64,000 nt of DNA from a bacterium (GCA_020627925.1 JAHDFY010000005.1:61608-125607), one strand, 5' to 3'; shown: positions 43,245 through 54,917, numbered from the stretch's first letter. The notes: generated from the sequence alone by a model not told the origin. Translations and numbers: made by a program.

Positions 43245-43281
43245 GTAGAGGACGATAGTAGTTCGTCTCTACGATTTTTTT
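43245..43281 (+). promoter_or_regulatory. Terminator-like hairpin in the typA leader
   Basis: A 9-bp stem with one bulged G (GTAGAGGACG / CGTCTCTAC) is followed by GA and seven T, ending 20 bp before the typA ATG. The upstream operon already ends at 43166-43192, so this second terminator structure sits in the typA leader. It could be an attenuator, or only a back-up terminator if the typA promoter lies after it. Confidence 0.5.
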
Positions 43282-43301
43282 ATAGAAAAAAACAAGAACG
43301 T

Positions 43302-45104
43302 ATGGCTCTTAGAAATATTGCAATTATTGCGCACGTAGATCATGGTAAAACGACACTAGTTGATCAACTGTTGCAACAATCAGGGACGATTAAATCTGAT
43401 GAAGGAAATACTCGTGTGATGGATAGTAATGACCAAGAAAAAGAAAGAGGAATTACTATTTATGCAAAAAATACTTCAGTAAAATGGAATGATGAAAGAA
43501 TTAATATTATTGATACGCCAGGCCACGCCGATTTTGGAAGTGAGGTAGAAAGAGTATTGAGAATGGTTGATAGCGTGTTGCTGATTGTTGATGCATACGA
43601 AGGACCCATGCCACAAACAAAATTTGTACTAAAGAAGTCTTTGGAGCTTGGTCTACAACCATTGGTGGTGATCAACAAAATAGACAAACCAACAGCGAGA
43701 CCAGATTGGGTAGTAGATGAACTATTTGATCTATTTGTGATGTTGGGAGCAACTGACGAACAAGCAGATTTTCCTATCGTTTATGCTTCTGCAAAAGAAG
43801 GATATGCAATGATGGATCCATCAGAAACATCGGACAATATGGATGCACTGTTCAAAGCCATTCTTGATAATGTGCCTGAAGCACCAAACAACGATGAAAA
43901 ACCATTTCGTATGCAAATTGCATCATTGGGATACAATGATTACGTAGGAAGACTTGGTATTGGAAGAATTTATGAAGGAACAGTAAAATCAGGAGATAAG
44001 GTTACAATTATTGCAAATGATGGAACCAAAAGAACTGGAAAAATATCAAAACTATTCACCACCGAATGACTCAATCAAATCGAAGCAACGGAAGCAAAAA
44101 GTGGAGAAATTGTTACTATTGCATGAATCCCTGATATCTTTATTGGAGAAACAGTAGGAGCAGAAGCAGATGTAGAACCAATGCCAGCTATTACCATTGA
44201 CGAACCAACACTAACGATGGACTTTCTTGTGAATGATTCGCCATTCGCAGGAAAAGAAGGAAAATACATGACAACAAGAATTTTGGAAGAAAGATTGCGT
44301 AAAGAAATGGAATCAAACGTTGGTCTAAAAGTTGATTTTGAAACAGAAGGAGCAAGATTCAAAGTATCAGGAAGAGGAGAACTTCACCTATGAGTATTGA
44401 TCGAAACAATCAGAAGAGAGTGATTTGAAATGCAAGTATCATCACCGCAAGTAATTTTCAAAGAAGAAGGTGGAAAAAAGCTAGAACCTATTGAAAACGT
44501 TGTAATTAATGTTGCAGAAGATATGGCAGGAACAGTTATTGAAATGCTCTCAAATAGAAAAGGTCTTATGAAAGATATGAAAGCAGAAAACGGCCTGACT
44601 ACTATCGAGTTTGAAGTACCAACGAGAGGACTGCTTGGATTCAGGTCTGCATTCATCCTTATGACTAAGGGAGATGGTATTGTTTACTCATCGTTTTCTC
44701 ACTACGACCAATACAAAGGAGAAATCCCAAAAAGAAACAATGGGTCAATGATATCATGATTTGCTGGTAAAGTAATGAGATATTCTGTTTGGAAATTACA
44801 AGAGAGAGGAACTATTTTTGTTGAGCCTGGTCAACAAATGTACGAAGGAATGATTGTATGAGAAAGTGCAAAACCAGGAGACCTTGTGATCAATCTTACA
44901 AAAAATAAAAAATTAACTAATATGAGAGCTGCGTGATCTGATGAAGCAATGACATTAGTACCAATTAGAAAGCTAACATTAGAGGACGCATTAAGCTATA
45001 TTGGTCCAGATGAATACGTCGAAATTACTCCAGAAAATATTAGACTAAGAAAGAAACATCTAAAAGAAAGTGACAGAAAATTAGCAGAAAAAGGCGCAAA
45101 ATAA
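43302..45104 (+). CDS. typA: GTPase TypA/BipA
   Basis: The protein has 600 residues, the usual length for this ribosome-binding translational GTPase, which acts in ribosome assembly and stress adaptation. Visible motifs: [10 protein letters not shown] (G1), RGITI (G2), DTPGHADF (G3), NKID (G4) and SAKEG (G5), then the EF-Tu-like second domain, GRGELHL and the C-terminal QERG...EPGQQMYEG signature. Seven UGA codons fall on positions that are Gly in the family, including MIV-G-E and MRAA-G-S, which is the best single proof of the code in this window. It lies between two terminators and is probably transcribed alone. A terminator-like hairpin in its leader may regulate it. Confidence 0.98.
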
Positions 45105-45112
45105 ACCTACAG

Positions 45113-45136
45113 AAGAAACACAGCTGTGTTTCTTTT
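45113..45136 (+). terminator. typA terminator
   Basis: A near-perfect palindrome (AAGAAACACAG / CTGTGTTTCTT) lies 8 bp after the typA stop. The T-tract is short, with a longer one at 45144. Confidence 0.65.
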
Positions 45137-45212
45137 GAAGTTGTTTTTTTTCAACAAAACAATATGCTCCAGCTACTATCGCAAAAATATTTTATAATAT
45201 AATATTAGGTAG

Positions 45213-46370
45213 ATGCTGCATTTTTCCTATAATTCAGGGGACATGGGTATTGTTGATGTGCAGCGTTTATCGTTTACGATGCAAATCCTATTTTTTTATG
45301 ACAAGAATATTTCTTTTGATCAAATGCATCTTTTGGAGCATTTGCTTCTGCATCCGAGAAGAAAAATCAAAAAAGGAAAATTGTCGCTGCATAATGTTAT
45401 GCAATGATTCCCTCACATAGATGCATTGACTGCAGGAAACTTTCTTTCACTGAAATTGCGTTGCCATGTTGATGATGCAGAATATCTGTCAGAAATTATG
45501 CTTGATTTGATTACTGATGCACTCTATCTGGATGAAGAAATTATTGCAAAAGAAATTCAGATATTGATGGATGAAAATAAAAAAACAGATTCATTCAACT
45601 ACTTACTCGAAAAATACACAAAAAATCCTATGTATCCAGAGGTAGACCTCAGTCAAATTGCTGCGAATCCCGAAATGGTAATGGACTGGTTTTTGTATAC
45701 CATAAAAAACAATAAACCACTGATTCTTTTGTCAGGAAACACGCATCACGAAAGCGTCACCAAAGCAATTTCTAATGTAAATAACCGATTACAAAGCCAA
45801 CCAGAAAAACGTTCTAATCGTGAAATTTTTTATAACGCAAACCTTCCACTTGGACAAAAAACTCATTTTGGTACAGGGAACAAGGAGCTAATTGTTTTTA
45901 GTTCCATGCCTCACATGGATCCGTTCAATTACTTTCATCACACCTTGCTCTTTTTTATGATCAATGAACTGTTTTTTGAAACATTTCGTGTAGAGGAATG
46001 AACTGATTATTCACCGTACTGAATAGATAGAAATACTCTTTATTCGCAAGAAATGGTTCATTCATTTACCACAGGGTTTGACTCAAAAAAATTATACGAT
46101 TATATGCAAAATTTCTTTTATAAAGATAAAGATTTTTTTGAACTAAAGAAAAAGAAAATTGCAAAAATAGCAAGCTTGTGGCAAGATCAGTTTTCTGAGT
46201 ATTATCAAATAGCACAAGTCTATTTCTTTACCAAAGTATTTAGAAGGTCATCATATGTAGTAGAGCAAATACTGTCTATTACTTACGAAGATTTTATGGA
46301 GTATTACAAAGAGCGATTTCACTATGTCTCTGTGTACTCATCAGATCAAACAAAAAAAGACGCAGATTAA
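45213..46370 (+). CDS. M16-family zinc peptidase-like protein
   Basis: The protein has 385 residues with four or so UGA codons. H39-L-L-E-H43 is the inverted zinc motif of the M16 (pitrilysin/insulinase) family, and a Glu-rich helix near residues 108-118 (EEIIAKEIQ) supplies the third ligand. This follows a DALTAGNFLSLKL strand region, as in M16 enzymes. The length equals one M16 repeat pair, so a homodimer or a partner protein would complete the active chamber. It probably degrades peptides in the cytoplasm; no signal peptide is visible. It lies 30 bp upstream of the AI-2E permease gene. Confidence 0.8.
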
Positions 46371-46399
46371 ATTTTATTGATTCTTATCATAGCATTGAT

Positions 46400-47422
46400 A
46401 TGGAAAACTTTCGTTCTATAAATATCGCACTATGGATTATTGCATTATTTGTAGTTGGTTACTTAGTTATGCAAGGAGCCGTTTTATTAATTCCGCTGTT
46501 GATCGCAGCATTGATTGCATTTTCTATTATTGCCATCACAAGCTTTTTGGAATCAAAATGAATTCCTGAATGGTGATGACTAGCACTGTCATTATTAGTG
46601 CATGTACTTGGTATGATGTTGATTGTATCTCTGCTGAACACCAATCTTACTATTATTATAAAGGTATTACCTACTTATCAAGATAGATTTTATGATGTTG
46701 CAGTGAGACTTTTTGAAGCATTTTGACAAAAAGCACCTTCAGATTTAGCACAAATGCTGCAACAATTTGATTTCACACTTCTTGCGACGTGATTGCTTAC
46801 ATTTGTACAAGAAACGCTCGCAAATATGGCACTCATATCCATCTACGTTGTTTTTTTTCTTTTTGAACATAAGTTTTTCAAAACAAAACTTATCGGTATT
46901 TTGTGAAAAGGAAAATGATTACAAAAAACAGAAAAAATTATAGAAAAAATACAAAAAGATGTAACACTATATTTTGTAGTAAAAGTACTTGTGAGCTCGA
47001 TAACTGCAACATTGAGTTATCTATTTCTCAAAACAATGGGGTTTGATCTTGCATGAGTTGCAGGTATGCTTATTTTTGTACTTAATTTTATTCCAACGGT
47101 GTGATCTATTGTTGCAGTGCTTTTTCCTATGATGATTTCACTGGTACAGTATGAGTCATTACTGCCATTTGTAGTTATCACATTGGTTTTGTGATTTATA
47201 CAAGTAATGATGGGAAACATATTAGAACCAAAATTTGTGGGAAATAGGTTGAATGTTTCTCCTTTAATTATATTGTTTAATTTAGCTTTACGAGGCGTTC
47301 TTCGAGGTATTCCAGGAATGTTTCTTTCAGTACCTATCATTGTAGGTATCAAAAGTATCTTGTCGCAATTTGAAACAACAAGAGCAATTGCTATTGCTCT
47401 TTCAGAAAAAGGAGAAGCATAA
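46400..47422 (+). CDS. AI-2E family permease
   Basis: The protein has 340 residues with ten UGA codons. It has about seven membrane helices, paired N-terminal helices, a central charged cytoplasmic helix (EKIIEKIQKDVTLYFVVK), and the family signatures VLNFIPTVGS and GNILEPKFVG followed by LNVSP. Members export autoinducer-2 or act as Na+/H+ antiporters or general permeases, so the substrate here is unknown. It lies directly after the M16 peptidase gene. Confidence 0.92.
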
Positions 47423-47494
47423 TAATATTTTCTTACTCATTGTGTGACTTGATATAACATCATTGCTAACTATTCATCATTATTATTTATTCTT

Positions 47495-48049
47495 ATGGCC
47501 GCAAACTCAAACAATAGCTTTTTTGAATGATGCAAGAAAACCTTTTCATATAGAAAAACTGCAGGCTATATTATTGTAGGAACGTTACAAGGAGAACTTG
47601 CAACCGTATTAGTAACTTCTCATACCTGAAGGGTCACCTTTCCCCAGTGAGGCATAGAAAAATGGGACAATAGTAGTGATGCACAACATACTGCCAAAAG
47701 AGAGCTATGGGAAGAAGCAAACATTTCTATTGATGAAGAAAGTATCAAACAAATTCCATGACGAACAAAAAAAATTCATAAAAAATCTCATTCTAAGCCC
47801 AAAACAGAGCAAGAAAAATCTGTTTTTAAGCTGTATGGCTATTGTCTTATCAAAGAAACAACGTTGTTCTTGGCGCAAGCGCTAGATATTCAGTCACTTG
47901 ATATCCAATCAAACGATAGGGATATCGTGAAGGCGTCAATATATACCGAAAAGCAGTTAATGGAAGATTGAGTATCCATTATGTCGTATGAAGAAGAAAA
48001 AAAAGCATTGTTTGAGGCTTTTGATTTGCTTAGACCCTCGTATATTTAA
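47495..48049 (+). CDS. Nudix hydrolase, divergent
   Basis: The protein has 184 residues with six or so UGA codons. The Nudix box is recognisable as FPQGGIEK...AKRELWEEANI: the REL-x-EE core is intact, but the spacing from the first Gly is two residues longer than usual. PQGG, with a UGA-encoded Gly, recalls RppH-like and diphosphoinositol-type Nudix enzymes. It would hydrolyse a nucleoside diphosphate derivative; the substrate is not predictable. The stop codon overlaps the end of the convergent ASCH gene by 4 bp. Confidence 0.8.
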
Positions 48050-48477
48050 TCTCAAATGGCGATAGTTGAAATAGAATCAACAACCAACCATGCACTAGCA
48101 ATGCCATATCATGTTTTATCAATAGCAAAAGGTGTTATTGTTTGTACATTTTCCAAAAAAACTAAAATAGCATATTTGTATTTTTTTTCCCAAGTACGAG
48201 AGTCTGGGTTGCTCAGACACATGCCCTCACCGTATTCTTGCACTATTTTTTCTGTTTGCAATCACTTTTCGTCTAATAAAAACTGTAGTACTTTTGTAAC
48301 CTTTGCTTTTGCGCAAATAGCTTCGCCTGATTCTTTCAGATAAACAGTATCTCCGGTATTTATTCTATCTCGAGGAGCCCTTTTGGTCATATACCATCTG
48401 GTCTCTATCGTTTTTTTTCCTTCAAGTATTTTACGTAAAATTTTTTCTTTTTTGCGTAGAATGACTACATGATCCAT
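48046..48477 (-). CDS. ASCH-domain protein
   Basis: The protein has 143 residues with two UGA codons. GKKTIETRWY, then GDTVYLKESG, is the ASCH/PUA-like signature (basic N-terminal strand, ET-x-R, GD turn). ASCH domains bind RNA or nucleosides, and some act as nucleases or amidohydrolases. ATG 48477 is chosen because the longer frame would begin inside the ileS terminator. It lies downstream of ileS on the same strand, beyond a terminator, and ends tail to tail with the Nudix gene. Confidence 0.8.
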
Positions 48478-48500
48478 TATTTGTTCAATAAGACATATAA

Positions 48501-48540
48501 AAATCCTCTCTGAGTAATGATACACCAGAGAGGGTTTTTT
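48501..48540. terminator. ileS terminator, bidirectional
   Basis: An 8-bp perfect stem (CCTCTCTG / CAGAGAGG) with a 13-nt loop lies directly after the ileS stop. T-tracts occur on both strands. Confidence 0.85.
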
Positions 48541-48541
48541 A

Positions 48542-51500
48542 TTATTTTTTCAAAGCAAAGAAGACTGATTGCTTTCATAGTACTACTTCTTTTTTGATGT
48601 CTGGTGAGTCAATCGAGTCAACCAGCGTGCTCAAGGTTTCTTCCATGATGAAATCTCCAAATTCAGCAATAATTGCTTTGGTAAGTTCTCCGCTTTCTGT
48701 TGTAGGAGTGATACAAAGAGTTATTCTATCGGCGATATCATATCCCGCTTCTTTACGAGCATCTTGTATTTGTCTCATTAAGTCACGAGTAAATCATTCA
48801 CGTTGCAGTGCTGGCGTGATAGTGCCATCCACACTCACAACAATGCCATTCTCTACCTCAATATCTAAGCCAGGATTACTTTTTATATAACTAATTTCAA
48901 ATTCTTCAGGTTGTAACCTAAAATGACCAACACTGACTGTTCCATCATCATGCTCTTCAAAATTTCCATTTTTTGCTTCAGTAATGATTGTTTTTACATC
49001 TTTTCCATATTTTGGTCCGATCAATCTTCCGTTTGGCTTACAAATTTTGGTCACAGCATCGTTAACACTTGGATCAATATACACTTGTTTTACATTGAGT
49101 TCTTCGGCAATAATAGACGAAAAATATTCATCAAGTGCAACCCCGACTGTAATTGATGGTAATGGTTGTCTTACTCTTATATTGTTACGAGCTCTCCAAG
49201 AAAGACCAATACGAATGATTTCTTGTACTTTCTTCATAGTCGCCGAAAGTTCCTCATTCATGTTTTCTTTGCTTGCGACAGGGTAGTATGTCAAATGAAC
49301 AGATTCTTCTCCCGTCAATGCTTTGTAAATGTATTCGGTAATAAACGGCATATATGGCGCAGCCACCTGACAGAATGTGGTGAGTACGTGGTAGAGCGTT
49401 GTGTAGGCTTGCAGCTTGTCTGCATCGCTTTCTGATTTCCAAAAACGTCTTCTCGATCTACGAATATACCAGTTGGTTAGATTATCCAAAAATGTGACAA
49501 TAGGTTTTGCTCCACCTTGTATATCATAATGTGCTAGAGCGCTATCAACCTCAGCTGTCAATGTTTGTAGCTCTGCCATCATCCATTGATCAAGAATATT
49601 ATCTCTTGAATGATCTGCTTTATCCAAAGTAAAACCGTCAATATTGGCATAAGTAGTGAAAAATGAGAATGAATTCCATAATGGAAGCATAATCTTTTTT
49701 ACATTTTCTAAGAAAGCTTCTTCTTTGACAGATAAATCACCTCCGTATACAACAGGAGAGTTGAGTGAATGCATTCTAATAGCATCTCCACCATATTGTT
49801 TGAGTGATCACTTGGGGTCAGGAAAGTTTCCGAGACTTTTTGACATTTTACGTCCATCATTTCCTTGCATAACACCGGTACAAATTACATTTTTGTATGC
49901 AGGTTTATCAAAAAGAATAACTCCTAAGACATGCATGATATAAAACCATGCTCTAATTTGACCAGTATATTCTACAATATAATCAGCTGGAAAACTTGCT
50001 TCCATTTTTTCCTTGTTTTCAAATGGATAGTGCATTTGAGCGTATGGCATAGAACCAGATTCAAACCAACAATCAAGTACTTCAGGAATTCTAAATAATT
50101 CTTTACCTGTGTCAGGACTAGTAATTCTTATTTCGTCAATATATGGTCTGTGAAGGTCAAGTTTTTTTGCTGTTTCACTGAATACATAGTCAGTTTTGAC
50201 AGGAGCTTCATGGTGGTAGTTGTCAAACATGACATGTCTTTTCTTTTCTTCATATTCACACCCTTCCATATACATTTCCATTAGCTTAAGCGGTTCTGCA
50301 TGTGAACAAATCACAATGGTTTCTCCTGGATGCTTTTTGATGACATCCTCCAAAAAACTAGCGATTCTTTCAAAACATTGTGGTACTGATTCCCCATCCT
50401 GTTCATCGACAGGTTCATCAATATAGACCCAGCTATCTGATGAAAAAACATTGCCATTATTTGCTGGCATATCGATTTCTCTCAGTCTTCTATCGGCGAT
50501 AGCTTCTGTTCATAAATTTTCAAGGAGCGGTTCCAATGTTTGTAAACATCTTTGTTGAGGAGAAGTATATACGGCATCAACACTAACTCCATTAAGCATA
50601 TGAGCAACTTTTTGTGCTTGTTGTTTTCCTTGATCAGAAAGTAATGACGCATCGATAGCATAGTCATCGGCTTTATTTTCATCAGAAAAATTTGTATGAC
50701 CGTGTCTTACAAAAATCACTTTGGTGAGTTGTTTATAATCTTTATTTAATGCAAAAAGTTCTTCACGAGATCCAATCACAAGTGTTTCATCTTTGGTGCA
50801 AAGACCTTCTGCGTCCTTTTGTCTATACACTGGCATAGGCGTTCCCCAATATCTTGTTCTCGAAATACACCAGTCAGGTGCTGCTTCGATAGACTTTGCA
50901 AAACGACCATGTTTAAAGTGCGAAGGAAACCAATTGATTTCTTCGTTTTTTTCTAGCAGTTTTGGTTTTATTCATTGAATATCGACAAACCATGAGTCTT
51001 GTGCTTTGTACACAAGTGGCACATTAGTTCTTGGACAAAACGCAACTCTGTGAGTAATAGACGCTTTGTGAAAAAGAAGCCCCATATCTGCCAATTTATC
51101 CATTACCGTAGGGTTGGCATCTCTGTAGAAAGTCCCTGTCATATCGTGAATTTCTTCACTATAACGTCCAAGATCATCCATCGCTTCCGTGATAGTCAGT
51201 CCTTCTTTTTTTCCAAGATTAAAATCATCTTCACCAAATTCAGGAGCCTGGTGGACAATTCCAGTTCCGCTTTCGTCTGTCGCGAAATCAGCAAACACGA
51301 TGCGATGGTTGTTCACGTTTCCTGTTCTCTCATAGTAGTAATCAAACGGTGGCTTATATTTCTTACCAACCAAGGCAGATCCTTTGAACTCATCTACAAT
51401 TTCGAATGCTTTGTCCTTGAAAATATCTTCTACTCTTGCTTTTGCAACAATATAGAAGTTTTTCTCATATGAGACTTTTACATAATCAATGTCATTATGA

Positions 51501-52231
51501 ACACCCAGAGCCATATTGGCTGGAATAGTCCATGGCGTTGTTGTCCACGCAAGTACATAGGTTTGCTCTTCTCATGACGAATCTAATAGCTCAAATTTCA
51601 CCGTAATTGCAGGATCATTCACGTCACCATAGGTGTTATCCATCGCTACCTCAAAATTAGAAATCGGTGTAGAAAGTTTTGTCGAGTACATACTTACTCT
51701 TTTTCCTTCGTACATGAGCTTTTTTTGGTAGATTGATTTGAATACCCACCAAACAGATTCCATATATTCATTATCCATTGTTTTGTAAGCATTGTCCATA
51801 TCAACCCATCTACCTACTGCGTCAACATACCAATTCCACTCAGCAGAGTTACTTTTTGTGTATTCATAACATCATTGAATAAATGTATCAATACCGTTTG
51901 CTTCTATCTCATTTTTGTTGGTCAGTCCAAGTTTTTTTTGTACTTTTTCTTCAATAGGAATACCGTGACAGTCCCAACCTCGAACCCTTTCAACTCTTTT
52001 ACCTTTCATTGTGTGATATCTTGGAATCACGTCTTTACAATAAGAACTCAGTAGTGAACCATAATGGGGAAGCCCTGTTACAAAAGGAGGCCCATCATAA
52101 AATCTATATGGTTTGTCAGCAGGTCTTTGTTCTACAGATTTTTCAAAAATTTTCTCTTTTTTCCAAAAATTATTGATATCTTGGCTTATTTTCCAAAAGT
52201 CTGGTTTTGATGGTTGTTCAGCAAATGTCAT
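48542..52231 (-). CDS. ileS: Isoleucyl-tRNA synthetase with inserted histidine-phosphatase domain
   Basis: The protein has 1229 residues, about 180 more than usual, with UGA codons at consistent Gly positions. It charges tRNA-Ile in the cytoplasm. Class I motifs: H56-Y-G-S59 (the last His of HIGH is Ser) and GRKMSKS near 796. The CP1 editing domain shows WTTTPWT and [15 protein letters not shown]. Between the [10 protein letters not shown] strand and DLHRPYIDE, residues 503-685 (50177-50725) are an extra histidine-phosphatase domain: R509-H510-G, SPQQR561, LRE585 and SH644 are all present, so it should be catalytically competent. The C-terminal anticodon-binding part is complete. The insertion is in frame and flanked by normal IleRS sequence. 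It ends at the terminator at 48501. Confidence 0.97.
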
Positions 52232-52441
52232 GGTAGTCTTATCTAATTCTAAACATTACAGATATACTAATTTTGCTAAATGTTGCAAAACAAAATAACT
52301 TTATTCTTTTTTGGTGTGACATTAAAGTAAAAAACGCATTGTTGGCTTTGTTTTATTATAATAATGACTATTACAACATTAGAAATAAAAAACCTAAAAC
52401 TAAAACAACAATTATAAACAAAACCAAATTTACAGTAACAC

Positions 52442-52933
52442 ATGAAGAAAATATTTTTTTTAGCCGTACCTACACTTCTACTTTTTTTTCTTACAAGTTG
52501 TTCAAAGTCATTTTATGACAAATTACCAACCCGTAAGTTGATTATGATTGATGGACGATTATTTTACTACTATGAAAATGATTACACCCAAGATCTGAAA
52601 CGAATTTCAATGAAATTAAAAGGGGGGACTTTTGAGTTTCAAGCAGATGAGTATATAATTTTCACAAGAACGGTTGATGGCCAAGAGGCAAAACTGTCTC
52701 TATTTTTTTTACAGGGTTCACCATTCTTTGCTATTTATGATTATCATAATTATAATGAGCAGAAAGTCGAACAAATCATTTTTAATTTTAAGAAATATCA
52801 TGGCTTCTTCGCTAATGAAGCGAAAACACATATTATTCCTTGGGAAGAATATGTAAAACTTGGAAATAAGTTAGGGTTTTATTCCCTCGAGAATAAAAAA
52901 ACAGAAGAAGCTTTGAGAATAATACAACCGTAA
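52442..52933 (+). CDS. Predicted lipoprotein of unknown function
   Basis: The protein has 163 residues with no UGA codon. Residues 1-20 form a lipoprotein signal ending in the lipobox LTS/C20. The mature part is rich in Tyr, Phe and Lys, with alternating strands (LIMIDGRLFYYYEN, GGTFEFQADEYIIF). It would be anchored to the outer face of the membrane. It is divergent from ileS and ends at a terminator shared with the MEMO-CapA gene. No family is recognised. Confidence 0.8.
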   Translation: MKKIFFLAVPTLLLFFLTSCSKSFYDKLPTRKLIMIDGRLFYYYENDYTQDLKRISMKLKGGTFEFQADEYIIFTRTVDGQEAKLSLFFLQGSPFFAIYDYHNYNEQKVEQIIFNFKKYHGFFANEAKTHIIPWEEYVKLGNKLGFYSLENKKTEEALRIIQP

Positions 52934-52951
52934 TCGCGGTCTGCATTTAAT

Positions 52952-52985
52952 AAAGAGCCATAAGTATTTTTTTGTGGCTCTTTTC
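52952..52985. terminator. Bidirectional terminator
   Basis: A 9-bp stem (AAAGAGCCA / TGGCTCTTT) with a 14-nt loop lies between two convergent genes, with A-rich and T-rich flanks. Confidence 0.8.
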
Positions 52986-52999
52986 TCGTTATAGTGAAA

Positions 53000-54850
53000 T
53001 TATTTATCTCGTGTTGCATGGTAGAGGCTTTTGTCTCTTGTAAAATACAGGGGCTGTAGCTTGATTCCATAGTGAGATATTGCAAAAGTAATCGCCATAC
53101 CTCTTAATGTGTCAGTAAATGGTTGATCAAAGACAAAATTCCCCAAACTATAAATGATAGGAACTCATTTGTAATATTCTATATTTTGAACAACGTGCGG
53201 GTGATGACCAATGATAAAATCCACTCACGCTTCATCAATAAGTTGGTGAGCACGGTTTGCCTGATAAACATTATTGTTAAAAACATATTCTGTACCCCAG
53301 TGTATATTGACGATAACACGATATCACTGTGATTTGTATTCCTTGATAAGTGCTGTATTTTTTTCTCGATCGTTGGGAGTATCAATAGTATTAAACCCGA
53401 ATCGAGCAACTTTTAGTCAACGGTGGGTTGTTGTCATAACGCCACTTGAGTAGCGAGTATGACCAAAATGAGAAATACCAGATTCATCCAGATATTTTTG
53501 TGTTGCAGTAAATCAAGATTCTCTACAATCATGGCTGTGATTGTTGGCAAGTGTTGTCGTGGTGAAACCCATATTGACAAATACATCTAACCAGGAAGCA
53601 TCGGTTCTAAAGATAATTCATTTCCCTGGCCATCTACTGCATTCTTCCGGTGTTGCAATAGCTGTTTCCAAATTGAAACCTGCAATATCAAACCCATAAA
53701 GAGGCTTGTGGTACCATTCCAAACCTGTCAAAAATAGAGATTGTTCTTGGCTCAAAAATTGCATAATTTTTTCTTTGTAGCGGTCGTTGGTCTGGTGGCG
53801 ATACAAAATTCCTCTTGTGTAGTGTGCGTCACCAAACCATATCCCAACCAAGTGTGGAATGCTCCCATCGGCAATGACTTCTTGAATAGCGCTGGTGTGC
53901 TGCACTCATGACCAAAAAAGATAACCTGACAGCAGTCACAGAGGGTCATGTGTTCACGTTGTACCTACAAAAGGTTTTTTATTACTTTCATAAAATACCC
54001 CAAACATGTGACTTGCAAAACTTCCACTTTTTCATGCAGTAATGCTTTGGTTATCACCATAGAAAAGGGGTAAAAAATGCCTGTTTCACAGCGCACCTGC
54101 TAGACGAGTAAGCAGTGTAACGCCATTGGGGCTTTCTAAGTTAAGGCGTTTTTTTTCAAAGCTGTTGTATTGTATCGTCTGTAATGTAACCCAATCATGC
54201 CAGACCGAGAAATCAGTAGGAACATGCCTTGTGAAGCGAAACGATCAAATAACTATGGTGTCTCCCATGGGCAGTCCTTGTATGATTTTTTGTACTAGTG
54301 CATCAGTGAGTTGGTAATTTTCTTTTTCGTGCTCAATAACAATAGGATACAAAGTAACTCCTGTACCAAAAGTCTGACCGACTGAACTGATCCAACTTCC
54401 CAATGTGTCGGAAGCAACGAGATGATCTAACTGGTTTCATGACAAATTAGTGAGTCAAGGGTAGTGGTGAGCAGGAAGGCAGGTGCTCTCATAACATAGT
54501 TGTTGAGTGGTTGTGGCTATCGTATGAGCAAAACTATTGGTTGGGTTGTCCTTTTTGTTGAGCGTGATAATGACAATATTGTGTGGATGAGGCATAAGGT
54601 CTTGTATCTTGTCGAAAAATTGATCACGAAGAGAAGCCGCCCTTTTGTCGTATGATCCTATGCCAAAAAGAACACGGCGGTGTGATGGAGTAAGAGGAGA
54701 AAAAATACTACCAGTACTATGAGCATTCTGGTCCTGAGGAGACAGTTGGTGATGTAATCGTCACGCGGCAACAAAAGTCAGTAAAAAAAATCCTATGACA
54801 TTAAGCCCAAGAATAATTGGTAATAGTGTGTCTTGTAGGGTTTTTTTCAT
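53000..54850 (-). CDS. MEMO-like (AmmeMemoRadiSam protein B) and CapA-like fusion protein
   Basis: The protein has 616 residues with about a dozen UGA codons. Residues 8-28 are a membrane anchor. Residues 50-320 resemble the MEMO family (VLFGIGSYDKRAASLRDQF, DTIVIGSFRFTRHV, ESPNGVTLLTRLAGALG). Residues 325-610 resemble the CapA/PgsA metallophosphatase-like fold: WFGDAHYTRGI, FNLETAIATPEE, NNHSHDCRESG, NIHWGTEY and IIGHHPHVVQN...YSLGNFVFD. CapA proteins act in capsule or poly-gamma-glutamate formation and MEMO proteins are of uncertain enzymatic role, so an extracellular envelope function is likely. Fusion of the two is supported by one frame without UAA or UAG. Confidence 0.85.
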
Positions 54851-54859
54851 AGCGTTGTA

Positions 54860-54887
54860 TTGTAATTAAGATAGAACCGACTATAAT
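54860..54887 (+). promoter_or_regulatory. Candidate promoter for the DUF368 gene
   Basis: TTGTAA at 54860-54865 and TATAAT at 54882-54887 are separated by 16 bp and lie 30 bp before ATG 54918. Confidence 0.4.
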
Positions 54888-54917
54888 TATCGTAATTTTA
54901 TTTTCTAGACATCTTTG

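Noticed and set aside
43302..45104. UGA as tryptophan (code 4), as in mycoplasmas
   Set aside because: UGA falls on glycines of TypA, SDR, DUF368 and SpoU motifs, while ordinary TGG codons are used where Trp is expected.
48056..48343. Plus-strand gene of 95 codons
   Set aside because: It is the opposite-strand shadow of the ASCH-domain gene, which has recognisable family motifs.
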